Positions 1 through 12,900 of a stretch of DNA of 64,000 nt are shown one piece after another. The translations under genes and the position numbers were made by a program. The stretch lies in NCBI GenBank assembly GCA_003260075.1, contig QLIY01000095.1:13654-77653 (forward strand). The letters are read 5' to 3'. Source of the stretch: Phallusia mammillata. Taxonomy: Eukaryota; Chordata; Ascidiacea; Phlebobranchia; Ascidiidae. Each line of letters begins with the position of its first letter. Positions within the stretch are counted from its first letter, which is position 1. Under the pieces are notes generated by a model. The model did not search any database. It saw only the letters and a program-made list of their open reading frames with translations, and had not been told where the DNA came from.

Positions 1-964
1 TGGGGACCCATGAGTTTTTGCCTGCAGAAACAACCAAGGTTATAAAAGACGATGGCTAATATGGGACCCAATACAAAATAAGCATAGGAAATATATTTAT
101 GTTTTAAAATAGATCATAGTGTATGTGCAAGGGCAATGTGTGCTAAGCCACCCTTCTAGTTAAAGTTGAATTAAGTAACATGCTCCGTAATGTACAGAAG
201 GTTTGAAAAAGTTTTATTTTTTACCCAGTAGGTTGTAAATACTTCAAAAAATATACTTAAACATCAAACTAAATATTAGAAAGTCCAACATTAAAAAATC
301 ATACAAAAATAAGGCCATTAAGGCCAAATCCATTGAACAGCCAACAAAACTCATTTTATACTGACATGCCACTTATGTGACAGTGAATAGGCAGGACATA
401 ATATGACTCATTTTCATGCTCTAGTCTTATAATTTCTGTCCAAATCAGTGCAACAGAACAAAAACTGACTAAAAAATGTGTTGAAATAGTTGGGCCTTGT
501 ATGAAAATGTGTCACTTTTCGGTTATTATATGTTATCAAGAAAAAAGTTTCACATTTCAATAAAATTATCAGAACTTGTAAATAGAAAATAAAACTCAAT
601 TTTGTTTAATAACATCCTCAAACATAATTGAAACCCTAAACATTTAAGCATGCTTAATGCTAAATAAACAGGTACAAGGGCTTGCTAACATTGCTGGTTG
701 AGTATGCTGGATAATGCATTAATTAAACATGATCACGGTTTTGTTGTTATATCTGCTTGTCTGTCTAACAACCACTACCAAAATACCTTGTGCATCGAAA
801 CAACTGAATACTTCAACGAGTTAAATCATTATGTTGTGTTGATGATAAATGATAACAATTTCCACCTGTAACCTTTTTTCATATTCTACTCTCCTATATT
901 CTATTCTACTTCTACTAGAAATGTACGTTTGCTCCTATTGATTATTTTGTATGCATTTTTTCAG
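1..964. other. Intron or upstream part of the ABCA3-like gene; no exon seen
   Basis: AT-rich sequence with no convincing coding exon on either strand. It precedes the first recognisable exon of the ABCA3-like gene, whose first splice acceptor ends at 964. Because that exon enters in mid-codon and encodes the loop before the last helix of the first membrane domain, this stretch is most simply an intron. The roughly 400 N-terminal residues expected from the family should lie to the left of the window. Confidence 0.5.
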
Positions 965-3900
965 GTACTGGACTTCAGTGGAGCAGCATACACAAAGGTG
1001 TAACTGTTGATGACAACTTTACCATGGTAGAGGTTAGTCAAATTTTCAATAAATATTTTTGCCAAGTTGTTACTTTTTGTCAGCAAGTCAAAGTTTCATG
1101 TTTTATGTTCTTTAACTAGAAATATTCTTTAAATTTCCTATTTTGTGCAAAAGCAGTTTAACTTTTTCCCTATTTTTTTAATTATCATACAGAAAACTCT
1201 TTATGCTTCCTAATCAAAGTATGCCAAGGCTAAATATAAGTGTCATGAATTAAGCGGTCCTCCCTAGCACTACTGCATATGACAAGGCGTAGGGTAGAAC
1301 CGAAAACCCCGCTAAAATTGCCTTCCAAAATGATCTTCAGGTGTTTTTGATGCTACTGCTTGATGCTGTCCTCTACATGCTGCTTGCTGTTTACATTGAA
1401 GGTGTTTGGCCGGGAGATTATGGAATTCCAAAGCCCTGGTATTTCCCTTTCATGGTAGGTAAAAGCTACACTTCCTAACTTAAGGTTCACACCTATCGCA
1501 AGGTTTTAGAGCAGTGGTTTCCAACCTTAAAGCTTTACATTCCTTGCTTGGAAGTTATTTTTCCCAGGTGGGGAACCACTGTTTTGCGAAAAACATTTTT
1601 TTAGTTTTAATTTTGGGTTGCTGATCTTATAGACATAATACTGTATATATAAAGAGCATTAGATATTTTTATGTGGCAACTTACAGAAATATTGTGTTGC
1701 CTTTAAACAGTTAAAAAACCACTAATCTAAAATTCAAATTAACATGATTATTAAGTCGGTTTGTCAATGTGTGAAAAATAAATTTCAATTATGCATGAGC
1801 TTTAGACTTAAACTGTAACAAGTATTTTGCAATCAACAGCCAAGCTACTGGACGGGTAGAGTTGCCAAGAAAAAGGGAAAATCAGCGACCTCTATTGACA
1901 TTGAGGGCAACGAAAATGGATGCTTCCAAAATGGATGTATTAACACTGGTCAACACAATGATTATTTTGAAGAAGAACCAACACAACTGTCGAGAATAGT
2001 AGAAATCAAAAACCTCACAAAGGTATTATGACATAATTGCAACACTTGCAGATTTTGATTGGTTAATTATTCACTATTCATGGCGTGATAAGTTTTGTAC
2101 ACTTTGGCACCTTTTCGGTTACCACTAGTAATTGGATTAATAAGATTTGCTGTCTACATCTGTTGTTTATTTACTCATGCCAATGACACTTACCTAAAAT
2201 GAATAAGAATACAAAATGTCCTATGCGTTATTTATAGAAGTTTGTTATTTAGAGAAGCATATCTACTCTTGAAATAATAAAGCTAAAAAAAATTGTAAAA
2301 CCTTGTTTTGACTAAATATAAATTCTGAATATGCTATTTTTTGGTTTATAGGACAATGAAGTTGTTAAATCATTTGCTGTGAAAGAAATAACAAATATTT
2401 GTGGTAGGTGTTCAAGTCAAATGGAAAGGAAAAGGTAGCAGTCAGCAATTTGACGTTCAACATGTACGAAGGTCAAATCAACGTCTTGCTCGGTCACAAT
2501 GGAGCTGGAAAAACAACGACCATGTCAATGTTAACAGGTGACTTTCCTTGTAGATGCAAAATGTGTTCACGGCACAGATTTATAACAATCAACATTTTTT
2601 TCAGATCTACAATATGGGCCAGTATATATATACAAAAATGTGTTTAAAATAATATGACTCGTTTGGTTTTATTTGAATCTGGATATATCGGTTTTTGGAC
2701 TGTTTTTTTTCCTAATTCTGAAAAGTGTTTTAAACCAAGACATTTGTTTGCCACACGGATAAAATTCAACATTTTTGCATCTGCAATATGGGCCTGTTCA
2801 TATTTTTATCAATAAAATAATACAACATATTTGGTTGAATGTACATATATCAGTTTTAGACTGTTTATTCTCAATTACAAAAAGTTTAAAAAAATTCCTA
2901 TCGTTTTAAAAAAGAATGCCGCTAATTAAAAATATATGTGTTTCGTTATCAGTAAGTGAGTCAAGTTCTGCAGGTCATTTTGCCAAGTTTTGACCAATTA
3001 AAAAATTCCATAATCTTCTCAGGATTCTTCCCGCCATCTAGTGGTGAAGCTTATGTGATGGATCACAGCATTACGACAGATATGGGAGGCGTACGGAAAT
3101 CTCTTGGATATTGTCCACAATTCAACATTCTATTTGATCTACTCACAGTTGATGAACACTTGTACTTCTTTGCAAGGGTGAGAATTGCAATATTCCAAGT
3201 TTTAGTAATTTGTTTTTGCCATAAAAACATTTTTTCATGCTATAATTTACATGCAAATGTGATGAAGTAAAAATGTTCAATATTTTACATGGTATATGCT
3301 AATAATTATTATTACTCCATATTTTTACCAAATTGAAAAATGTATGTATTGTTTATCAGAAAATTTTAGCATGAAAGCCACTAAATGGGTACATTGTTTG
3401 TCAATGCATATTCAGTACAGTACATCATAATCAAACACAATTTTTGCTGCCACCTTTTAAAATTTATACTTGTATATTCTGCTTTACAGTTGAAAGGATG
3501 CACCAGTAAAGAAGCCAAGGAATGCAGTGAATCAACAGTTTCAATGCTGAAACTGGAAGACAAGTGGCACGTTCAGTCCAAGAAACTTTCGGGTGGAATG
3601 AAAAGAAAACTATCAGTTGGAATTGCACTAACAGCTGATCCTAAGGTGAATAGTTTATGTGTGTAAGAAATTGAGGACAGAAAAAGATTACAGCAAAATG
3701 TTGCAAGCCTGTGGGGGGGGGGCCCTAAGGTGAATAGTTTATGTGTGTAACAAGAAATTGAGGACAGAAAAAGATTACAGCAAAATGTTGCAAGCCTGTG
3801 TTGCTCAGTTGGTAGAGTGCGAGTCCCGGAAAGACTCCTGTCGTGGGTTTGAATCCCATCACTGGATTTTTTAACCTACGTCTTGTCATATGAGAATGCT

Positions 3901-6900
3901 TGGTGACCGGCCGATTTGGTATGGCGCTTTCAATAGGCCTGGCATTCTATGATATTTAGTGTGATCGCTGGTCTGCATCGACGCTTCAGGCCTGATCCCA
4001 GCATTCTTCTATGTCTTAACTGATTACTGGCCAATCTGGCGATCCCATACTATGAAGCTGACATGTGCAGCATACGAGACAGGCAATTATGCTTGTGATT
4101 TAACTTTCACCAGGTTCTCCACTGAGTCTGTGTAGCTCAGTTGGTAGAGCACAAGTCCTGGAAAGACTCCTGTCTTGGTTTCAAATCCCACCACAGGCTA
4201 GATTTTTTTAGCCTATGCCTTGTCATATGAGAATGCTTGGTGACTGGCCGATTTGGTATAAGGCCTTCAAAAGGACTGGCGTACTGTGATTTATGGATGA
4301 GTGTGCCATAATTGCTGGTCTGCGTTAATGCTTAGGGCTGATCCCAGTTATAAATATACGTTTTGTTTAGTATGTGATCCTGGATGAACCGACATCAGGA
4401 ATGGATCCGTCAGCAAGAAGAGCAATCTGGGAGGTTATACAGGAATACAGGAGGAAATGTTCTATGTTGATATCAACCCACTTCATGGACGAGGCAGATT
4501 TGTTGGGAGATCGCATCGCAATAATGGCAGATGGAAAACTAAGATGCGCTGGTGGGTTTGGCTAATTGGTTTAAGTTTTGAACTCGTTATTGCATTTTTA
4601 AGTGGATCTTGCAAAAGGGGGGGGGGCGGAAAGTTAAGATGCGCTGGTGGGTTTGGCTAAATAGTTTAAGTTTTGAACTCGTTATTGCATTTTTAAGTGG
4701 ATCTTGCAAAAAGATTATAGTAAAGGGGTTAAAAGTACAGATCGAATGCTTGAACAGCCTAAACCTTCTAACATTAATGATTGTAAGAAATGTGTTATGT
4801 GTGGCTCAGTTGTTCATTCATAATTGTTTTTACTAAACAGAATTTACTTTTCATGCTCAGGAATAAAAAATACTGTGTATGGTTAAGGTTTTTCTTACTC
4901 ATTAGTTCCTACTGTAGAAAGCTGTGTAGAAAAGAAGAAAATGTAGAAAATGTAGAAATAAAATTTTACATTTGTTTTTCCCTTCAGGTTCTTCTGTGTT
5001 TCTGAAGGGCAAGTTTGGGGTGGGATATCATGTTGTACTGACTAAATCCAACAACTGTGACATAAGCAAGGTCAGCTATTGAAATATCACGGTTATATTA
5101 GTAAAACTTTTTTGATTTATTTTCTTCAAGTTCCTAATTGGTTTGCTTTATGGTTGCGTTAAATTTTTCATTGTAGTGGTGCCTGATTAGGCTCTTTGTG
5201 TAAATCCTGATCGCACTCTGTGCCCAAGAGATGGCAAACAAATACTCATGTGATGCAATAACTAGTATATGAAATCCAACTGTACATATTTGTTAATGCT
5301 ATTGTTTTACATTTCCTGGTGACAAATATATTGATTTCAGCTTATTAATATGCATGACTGTGTGATACACCCAACAAAAATTTGTCCTTTACTATTGTAG
5401 CACATTATATGATATTTTTTGAAAATCGACAGCTGAATGACTTCTTTAAACATCATGTCCCTGAGTGCTTCCTGGAGAGGACAGCAGGAGCAGAAGTATC
5501 CTTCCTCCTCCCTGTAAACTCCACATCCTACTTTCCCAAGCTCTTCCGCAATCTGGAGGAAAGTGCAAATGAATTAGGAGTCGTCAACTTTGGAGCGTCA
5601 GTCACCACGATGGAGGAAGTCTTTCTCAGGTAAAATATTGCTGCTTTTAAACCTCAGTGCTGTTCATACAGTTACATTCTGGATTGGCTGAGTATGTGTA
5701 AAATCAGGGCCTGTTTTTCACCATTACGCTCTAGGTCAGGGGTGGGATAACTTTTCAGTGCAAGGTCCGCATTCAAAGGTTTTTAATCTTATCGGGCCGC
5801 ATAATATTTCACCAGGGGGGGGGGACTCGTTGCATAAATCCTGATCGCACTCTGTGCCCAAGAGATGGCAAACAAATACTCAGGGGGGGGGGGCTCTAGG
5901 TGCTTTTTATAAATCTAATAGTAAACACTTTAGTCTTACAATGAATCAGGTTATGGGGGGGGGGGAGAAAGATTATCTTGGCAGGCTTCCTATACAGAAA
6001 ACTACTACCTAATGTGGTGTAAAAAGGTTAACAGGCTGTTAGTTGGATGACTTAAGGGAAGATTTGATGCCTGAGGACTGGAATAACATTTCAATAGTGG
6101 TGTCATGTCTTTTATAGAGTAACACAGGATGCTGAGAGTGAACTGGAAACTGTAAATCGACGAATGTCAACATCTCGCTCTGAGCAAGTCAGGCAATCTT
6201 CGATGGTAGAAGAAGAGAATGAAGAAACACAATATACTCCACTGCAGGGCCCAAACAGAAGTAAGTTGGTTTTATCAAAATTCCCTTTGTGATGCCTTTG
6301 AGTAAGAGCACTTTTGATCTAGTCATTCTGTTTTTTAATCTGTTTTAAATTGTAAAGAAGCAAGAAGTGTAAAAGTCCTGTGGAAGCAATCATCATGACT
6401 AGCTTAATGTACGTTAATATTTTCCAAAAACTGTACCAAGTATTGTGTACGTAAATAAGCTTTGTAAAGGCCTCTCGTAAAATCATATGACCCCCTTACC
6501 TAGAAGGGACATCTATCTATCTGGAGTTGGTTGATGTAAATTTTGGCCCCAGTGACCCAGTGGTTCACCCACAGGCTCCTAAAATCGTACAATTTATGAA
6601 TTTACATGGCCCAAGAGTTTATAGATTGTTGGTTGATGCATTGTACAGTATTCAAATCTATTTCTTCTGTTTAGGGGGGGGGGGCTTTATATAAATCTAA
6701 TAGTAAACACTTTAGTCTTACAATGAATCAGGTTATGTTGATCGTTTTTTTGTGTGTGAAAAAGGAAAGCCTTGATGACATTTTGAACCAGAAATACATG
6801 CTTTAACAGTGAATAAATCCGCACTGATTATATTCTGGATTAAAATTTATAGGCCAAGTGTGTGAGAAGTTAGGAATGTTAAAACAAACCTTTTCTGTGT

Positions 6901-9900
6901 AAATCTAAATGGACAATTTACACTTCAGTAATACAATGAAAGATTATCTTGGCAGGCTTCCTATACGAACAAATTCTGCCTAATGTGGAGTAAAAAGGTT
7001 AACAGGCTGTTAGTTGGATGACTTGAGGCAGAAGTTAATGCCTTAGGAGTGGAATAACATGCAAATATTGTGTCATGTCTTTTATAGAGTAACACAAGAT
7101 GCTGAGAGTGAACTGGAAACTGTGAATCGACGAATGTCAACATCTCGCTCTGAGCAGGTCAGGCAATCTTCAATGGTTGAAGAAGAAGAGAATGAAGAAA
7201 CACAATATACTCCACTGCAAGGCCCAAACAGAAGTAAGCTGGTTTTATCAAAATACCCTATGTCACATGGGCTATGTGATACCTTTGGGTAAGAGCACTT
7301 TTGATCTAGTCATTCTGTTTTTAATCTGTTTTAAATTGTAAAGAAACAAGAAGTGTAAAAGTCCAGTGGAAACAATCATCATGACTAGCTTAATGTACGT
7401 TAATATTTTCCAAAAGCTGTACCAAGTATTGTGTATGTAAATAAGCTTTGTAAAGGCCTCTTATAAAATCATTCTGACCCCCTTACCTAGAAGGGACACA
7501 TGTGTGATATATATGTATCTAAAATTGGTTGATTTAAATTTTGGCCCAGTGACCCAGTGGTTCACCCACAGGCCCCTAAAATCGTACAATTTATGAATAT
7601 ACATGGTCCAAGAGTTTTTTTGTTGGTTGATGCATTGTACAGTATTCAAATCTATTTCTTCTGTTTATTTGAATTCATGGATTTTTCGTACATTCAGGTT
7701 ACCTCCACTCATCACTGCAGTATAACACTGGTATTCGACTGTGGCTGCAGCAGTTTTATGGATTGTTCATCAAGCGAGTTCTTCACTCAAAAAGGAACTT
7801 TAAGGTGAAAAGGAAACATCAAAATTTCAATTTTATCTTTCCTTAATCGAATTACACAGTCACACTAAATGTCTTTCAAATTTTTGCTCAGCGTTACATT
7901 AAGTAGCATTCAAATAACACCTTGGGTAAGTATTTGATTTTGTTTCTTAAGGTTGCAATTGCACAACTTCTGGTTCCAGTTGTGTTTGGCATCATCGCAA
8001 TTATCAATGCCAAGTTTCCACCTTTTGAACAAGACAACACACCATTGAGTAAGGCTCATATTATTTGTGAAACAGATAGGTTAAGGGCAACTTGCCAAGC
8101 TTTTTATGCATTTAACTGGATTATGCAATCATTTTGACACTTTTACAACAAACAACAATGCTTGGAATTTATGACAATTAACTGGAATATGTGATTACCC
8201 AAAAAATTTTCGTTATGTAAAGGTACATTTAAGATTTACAATCCCTACACAACAATATAGATAATGCAAAGGTTTTATATTTGTTTTTATATCTTGAGGC
8301 TTATGACTTACAATAGCCAAACATTTATTATTCAGTTCACACAATACTTTTGTGCTTGTTATTATTTTCCAATAGTATAATATTTGCTTTTTTTGATAAT
8401 GTTAGATCTTACACTGGATGCTTACGGAGAAAACTTTGTATATTTTACAAAATCACCTGATGGAAGATTTGTAGATTCAATGAGTTACTCCTATACACAA
8501 CAGTTTGGTAAGTTTGTAAATTGGGCCAGTAACTATACTCTGTAAGGAAAAAGATCTAATTACTTAAAAGTTTTTTTGACCTTAATAAAGTGGTCAACCA
8601 ATGAGTGAATATATCCTAAGAAAGTGTGTGTGGAACACTATTTTATTGCTACTTGTGCTTTGGTTAAAATTTTCAACAAAAATTATTATTATATTTTTAG
8701 GATCTTTGGAAACAGTGTCAGAAGTTACAGATGGGAGTTTGCAGCAGTGGTTGTCTGACAGATATGAAATGGAGGGTGGTGACTTCAACTCAGATAATCT
8801 AATATCAGCATCATTTCACTCAGACCCAAGTATGTATTTCTGTATCGGACACAACATTACAACATAGTATTTGCATTTATCTAGTTTCTGTCAGTTTACT
8901 TTCACTAGTTGTGTGGAAATGTTCACAACTTATTAAATATTTACGGTCAAGTGGTTGGCACAACCATTCTATGCTCACAAGGCTGTGGGTTCTAATCCTG
9001 CCTCAACCACTAGTGTTTGCATGAGCAATAGACGTTTGTAGCATTGTTCCAACCCAGCAAGCCTGATGTGCTAAATTAAAGCCAAGTGTCTAAAGTTGAA
9101 AAGATCAAGCAAAAAATGAACCAACATACTTGCAACAAAACATGTTCCTCACTGGGGGACTCATTGAGAGCATAATGCATTTATGGTAAACACATAAGTT
9201 TTGCTGTTTTGTTTACAGAAACCAATACATCAAAGAATGTGGCTTGGTTTAACGACCAGGCATATCATACTCCAGCTAGCTCACTGGCTTATATGGACCA
9301 AGCTTACATCCGATTAGTTACTAAGCAACCAAACTTCACAATGAAACTTATAAATGATCCATTGCCAAGGAACTCGACCAATCGCATCGAGGAACAACTG
9401 ATAGGGTAGGAGTCTTTAAAATTTAGTTGATAGTAGAGCAGTGGTTCTCAAACTGTGGTGTGTATACCATGTAGCTTTTCTGGTGGTGCACTAGTAGCTT
9501 TCTGTCATATCCCATATATGTCAGATCAAAATTGCAACTTAAATGACCCAACTGAGCCCTGTTTCAGGCGAAACTCATGCAATCAAGAAAAATAAACCCA
9601 TCTCTTGGACTAGGCATTCAAACAAAATTTCAAACTTAGGTATTAACCAGTGATAGAAAAGTAGTCAAGTGGTATGCTATCCGTATAAGGTTGAGAACCA
9701 CAGTTCAGAAAACAACAAAATTGCTTATGCATACATTTTTTGAGGAATAAATTTGACCAAAAGGCATAATCGATATGACTCCATGGTGATTGATGGTTTA
9801 ACAAATGTGATGAATAGTTTCTAAATGACACCAACCACTTTGTAAATTAATTCTTTTTTCAGGTCTTTATCAGGATTCTTAATTGCTTTCAACATAGTTT

Positions 9901-12900
9901 TGGGATTTTCATTCCTTGCTGCCTCATTTTGTTTGTTTCTGGTTCGAGAGAGAGTGGATCGTTCATCGTTACTTCAAACCCTCGCTGGAGTCGATCCATT
10001 TTGTTTCTGGTTTTCAGCATTTCTGTGGGATTTTATCAACTTTATGATACCATGCATTCTCACAATGGTAAGTGATTGAAACTGTAAATGTATATTAGTG
10101 GAATTTGACACAAAATTGACCAATGCAGCAATTATGGCCAAGGGTAGCGAAGTATTATGTAACTTTCATAAAGATTTTATGTAGTTGGTGACTTTGAATA
10201 CTTGTTTGTTGTTGAAAAGACATTCTTTAGTCTAAGTTTATTTCTGGAGTATTCTAAATTTTGAAAATATACCGGCATAGCTTTTTTTATCCTAACTTTA
10301 AGTCTTGATTTTGTCCATCTATTTTATGGCAGTATATTTTAAGTAGGCAGTTAGGTTTGTGAACAGGTATAAGTTTTTTTAACCATATAACATATAAGTT
10401 CAAGTTAAGTGTGTCACAATTTGTTCATAAGAATGGAATTAACATGTTAATCACTTTTTTGCAGGTTATGTTCTTTGCTCTCTCTGTAAAAGAGTTCTCC
10501 GCTCATTCTGGCATCTGTCTGTTGATATTTGCTTTGTATTGCTGGGCATCGCTTCCACTCATGTACTGTCTATCATTTCTATTCACCGTCCCATCTACTG
10601 GACTGGTGCGGATTACGATACTCAACATAATAACCGGGCTGGCCTCAATCATTACCATCAACATCCTGCGATTGTTAAGTAAGAAAACAACTTTTTCCTG
10701 CAATAGATTTGTGCTAATGGTACATATTGAGTGGAATATTTTTAGCATTGCCTTACTTTAACTTTTTTAGCAATGCTTTTTTGATTACGGTATATTTTTT
10801 GGTGTTGCATGACCAAAAAGATCACCTAAATAGATCCACAACCAAAACCCTAATATTTTTTTGTGTTGAGCATACAAATTTGGCAAAATATTTGTCTATT
10901 CTGTATAATTATTTCTTCAATGTATAAGAAAAAAATAAATTTTTTTTTAACTAGCTTTAGTTTTAAACATCACATTTTAAAAGATTTTTTTACTTTTTAC
11001 CCAAAGGCCTTGTACAGGCCCCAAAATACATCTTTGTATTTTACACACAAACATTACACAGTTATATGGACTGTTGCTGCCAGGCATAACGTATTAACAG
11101 AATTTTTAGCTCTTCCGGGGGGGGGGGAAAAATACATCTTTGTATTTCACACACAAACATTACACAGTTATATGGACTGTTCCTTTCAACAAATCTGTTT
11201 CATTTTTCAGACTTGGGTCATGCAGCCGACATTCTCGACTGGGTTTTTCTTTTCATGCCTCAGTATTGCTTGGGTCAAGGTCTTGCTGATCTCTATGCTA
11301 ACGACAAGATGGTGAACATTTGCACACAAAACCCTGTCTATGAATACATCTGCCATTTAGAAAGTAAGCTATATTTGTTAGTTATATTAAATAATATATG
11401 ATGCCGTTATAGTGGCAAAATAGATTTTTCTGTTCTGTTACAGTGATAACTGAAAACGCAGACTGATTCAATTTTACTGAAAGCTTTGGTTGAGCATTAA
11501 TCTGTAACTAGAATTGTTGCATTGGATACATTGGGGTGTGACCAGTGGTGGGATTCAAATTTTTTGACATCCGGTTCTATCACAAACATCATATTTTTCA
11601 GCCGGTTCTGTTACAAAAAGTCCATTGACAGTAACCTCAGCCGATTCTGTTACAAAAATCCATTGACAGTAACCAGTAATGCTAACCAGTCGGTTTTGTT
11701 ACAAAAAGTCCATTGACAGTAACCAGTAATGCTAACCGGTTCGTTGATTTAATAAAATTTCGTGAGACGGTTCTATAGAACCATTGCGAACTGAATCCCA
11801 CCACTTTGTATGATGCTTTACCAAAAATTTTAGTTTTGAGCATTTGCTTCCTGAAAATAAAATCTCTCTGTAAATCTCTTTCAAACAGACATCACATATC
11901 AAACCGATTTTCTTGCATGGGAGCAATATGGTGTTGGCAGATTTGTGGCATTTTTGGCTGCTCAGGGTTTACTGTTTTTTATCATTCTCTACATAATCGA
12001 GTTCAACTTATTTCCGACTAACTTCTGCATGGATTTATTACGTACTTTGTACTGCTGCAAAAACAAACAGGTATATGGTTTTGACTGTATTTACTCTGTT
12101 TAACAATGTGTAACGGCATTTCTTTGTCTTGTATCTTGATGTAATTGTGATTTTTGTATCTGTTTAGTTTGTAAAAGTCTAATAACTTTTAGATTGTGTA
12201 AAAGAAAATTGCTTAAATTACACCTAATTGGTACAAAATTCTAAACCAGTGGTTCCCAACTGGGAAGTAATTTACTTTAATTTGTTCATGTGGTTTGTAA
12301 ATAGACACTTTAACTCTGGAAATATCACCTGTGAAGTTGATAAAACACCCAATTTTAAATGATTTTTGTATGGTTTAGCATCTACTATGTAGTCTATTTG
12401 ATAGGAATGAAAATATTTCAAATTCTTAGTTAAAGAATTTTTGAAAAAGGTTGGGCACTACTGTTCTTAGCAATAGCAGCAATGTCATATTACTTGTTTG
12501 CTTTTGTTAAATTCAAATATTTTGCAGGGAAATGGTGGACCTGCTTGGGAAAGTTTAGTTGAAGATGAAGATGTTGTAGTTGAAAGAAATCGGATAAATT
12601 CAACTTTGATGCCACAGTTGGTAACGACAGACCGATTGATTCTTCAAAACCTCACCAAGGTACAAATCATCCCCATTTGTAAAAACTTTAGTACATTAAA
12701 TTTAGATACATTATAGCAAAAATAATACTGTTAAAATGGAACACTACTGGTAAAGTTTGCAACAAAAGAAATCTTAATTGTTCTATCAGAAAAGCAGTAT
12801 TTTTGCAACAATATAACCAGAGCCTATGTATTAAAATACAGGCACTATTTTAAAAAAATCCACAAAATGGTGGCTTAGAAAAAGCTATCCAAACTATAAT

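Noticed and set aside
2408-2647. Short stand-alone ABC protein frames along 2.4-14.6 kb
   Set aside because: Each is a single exon read through into its intron. Splice sites and phases join them into one transporter gene.
3799-3866. Functional tRNA genes at 3.8 kb, 4.14 kb and the minus-strand copies
   Set aside because: A and B boxes are recognisable, but the acceptor stems do not pair well, copies vary and all carry the same SINE body.
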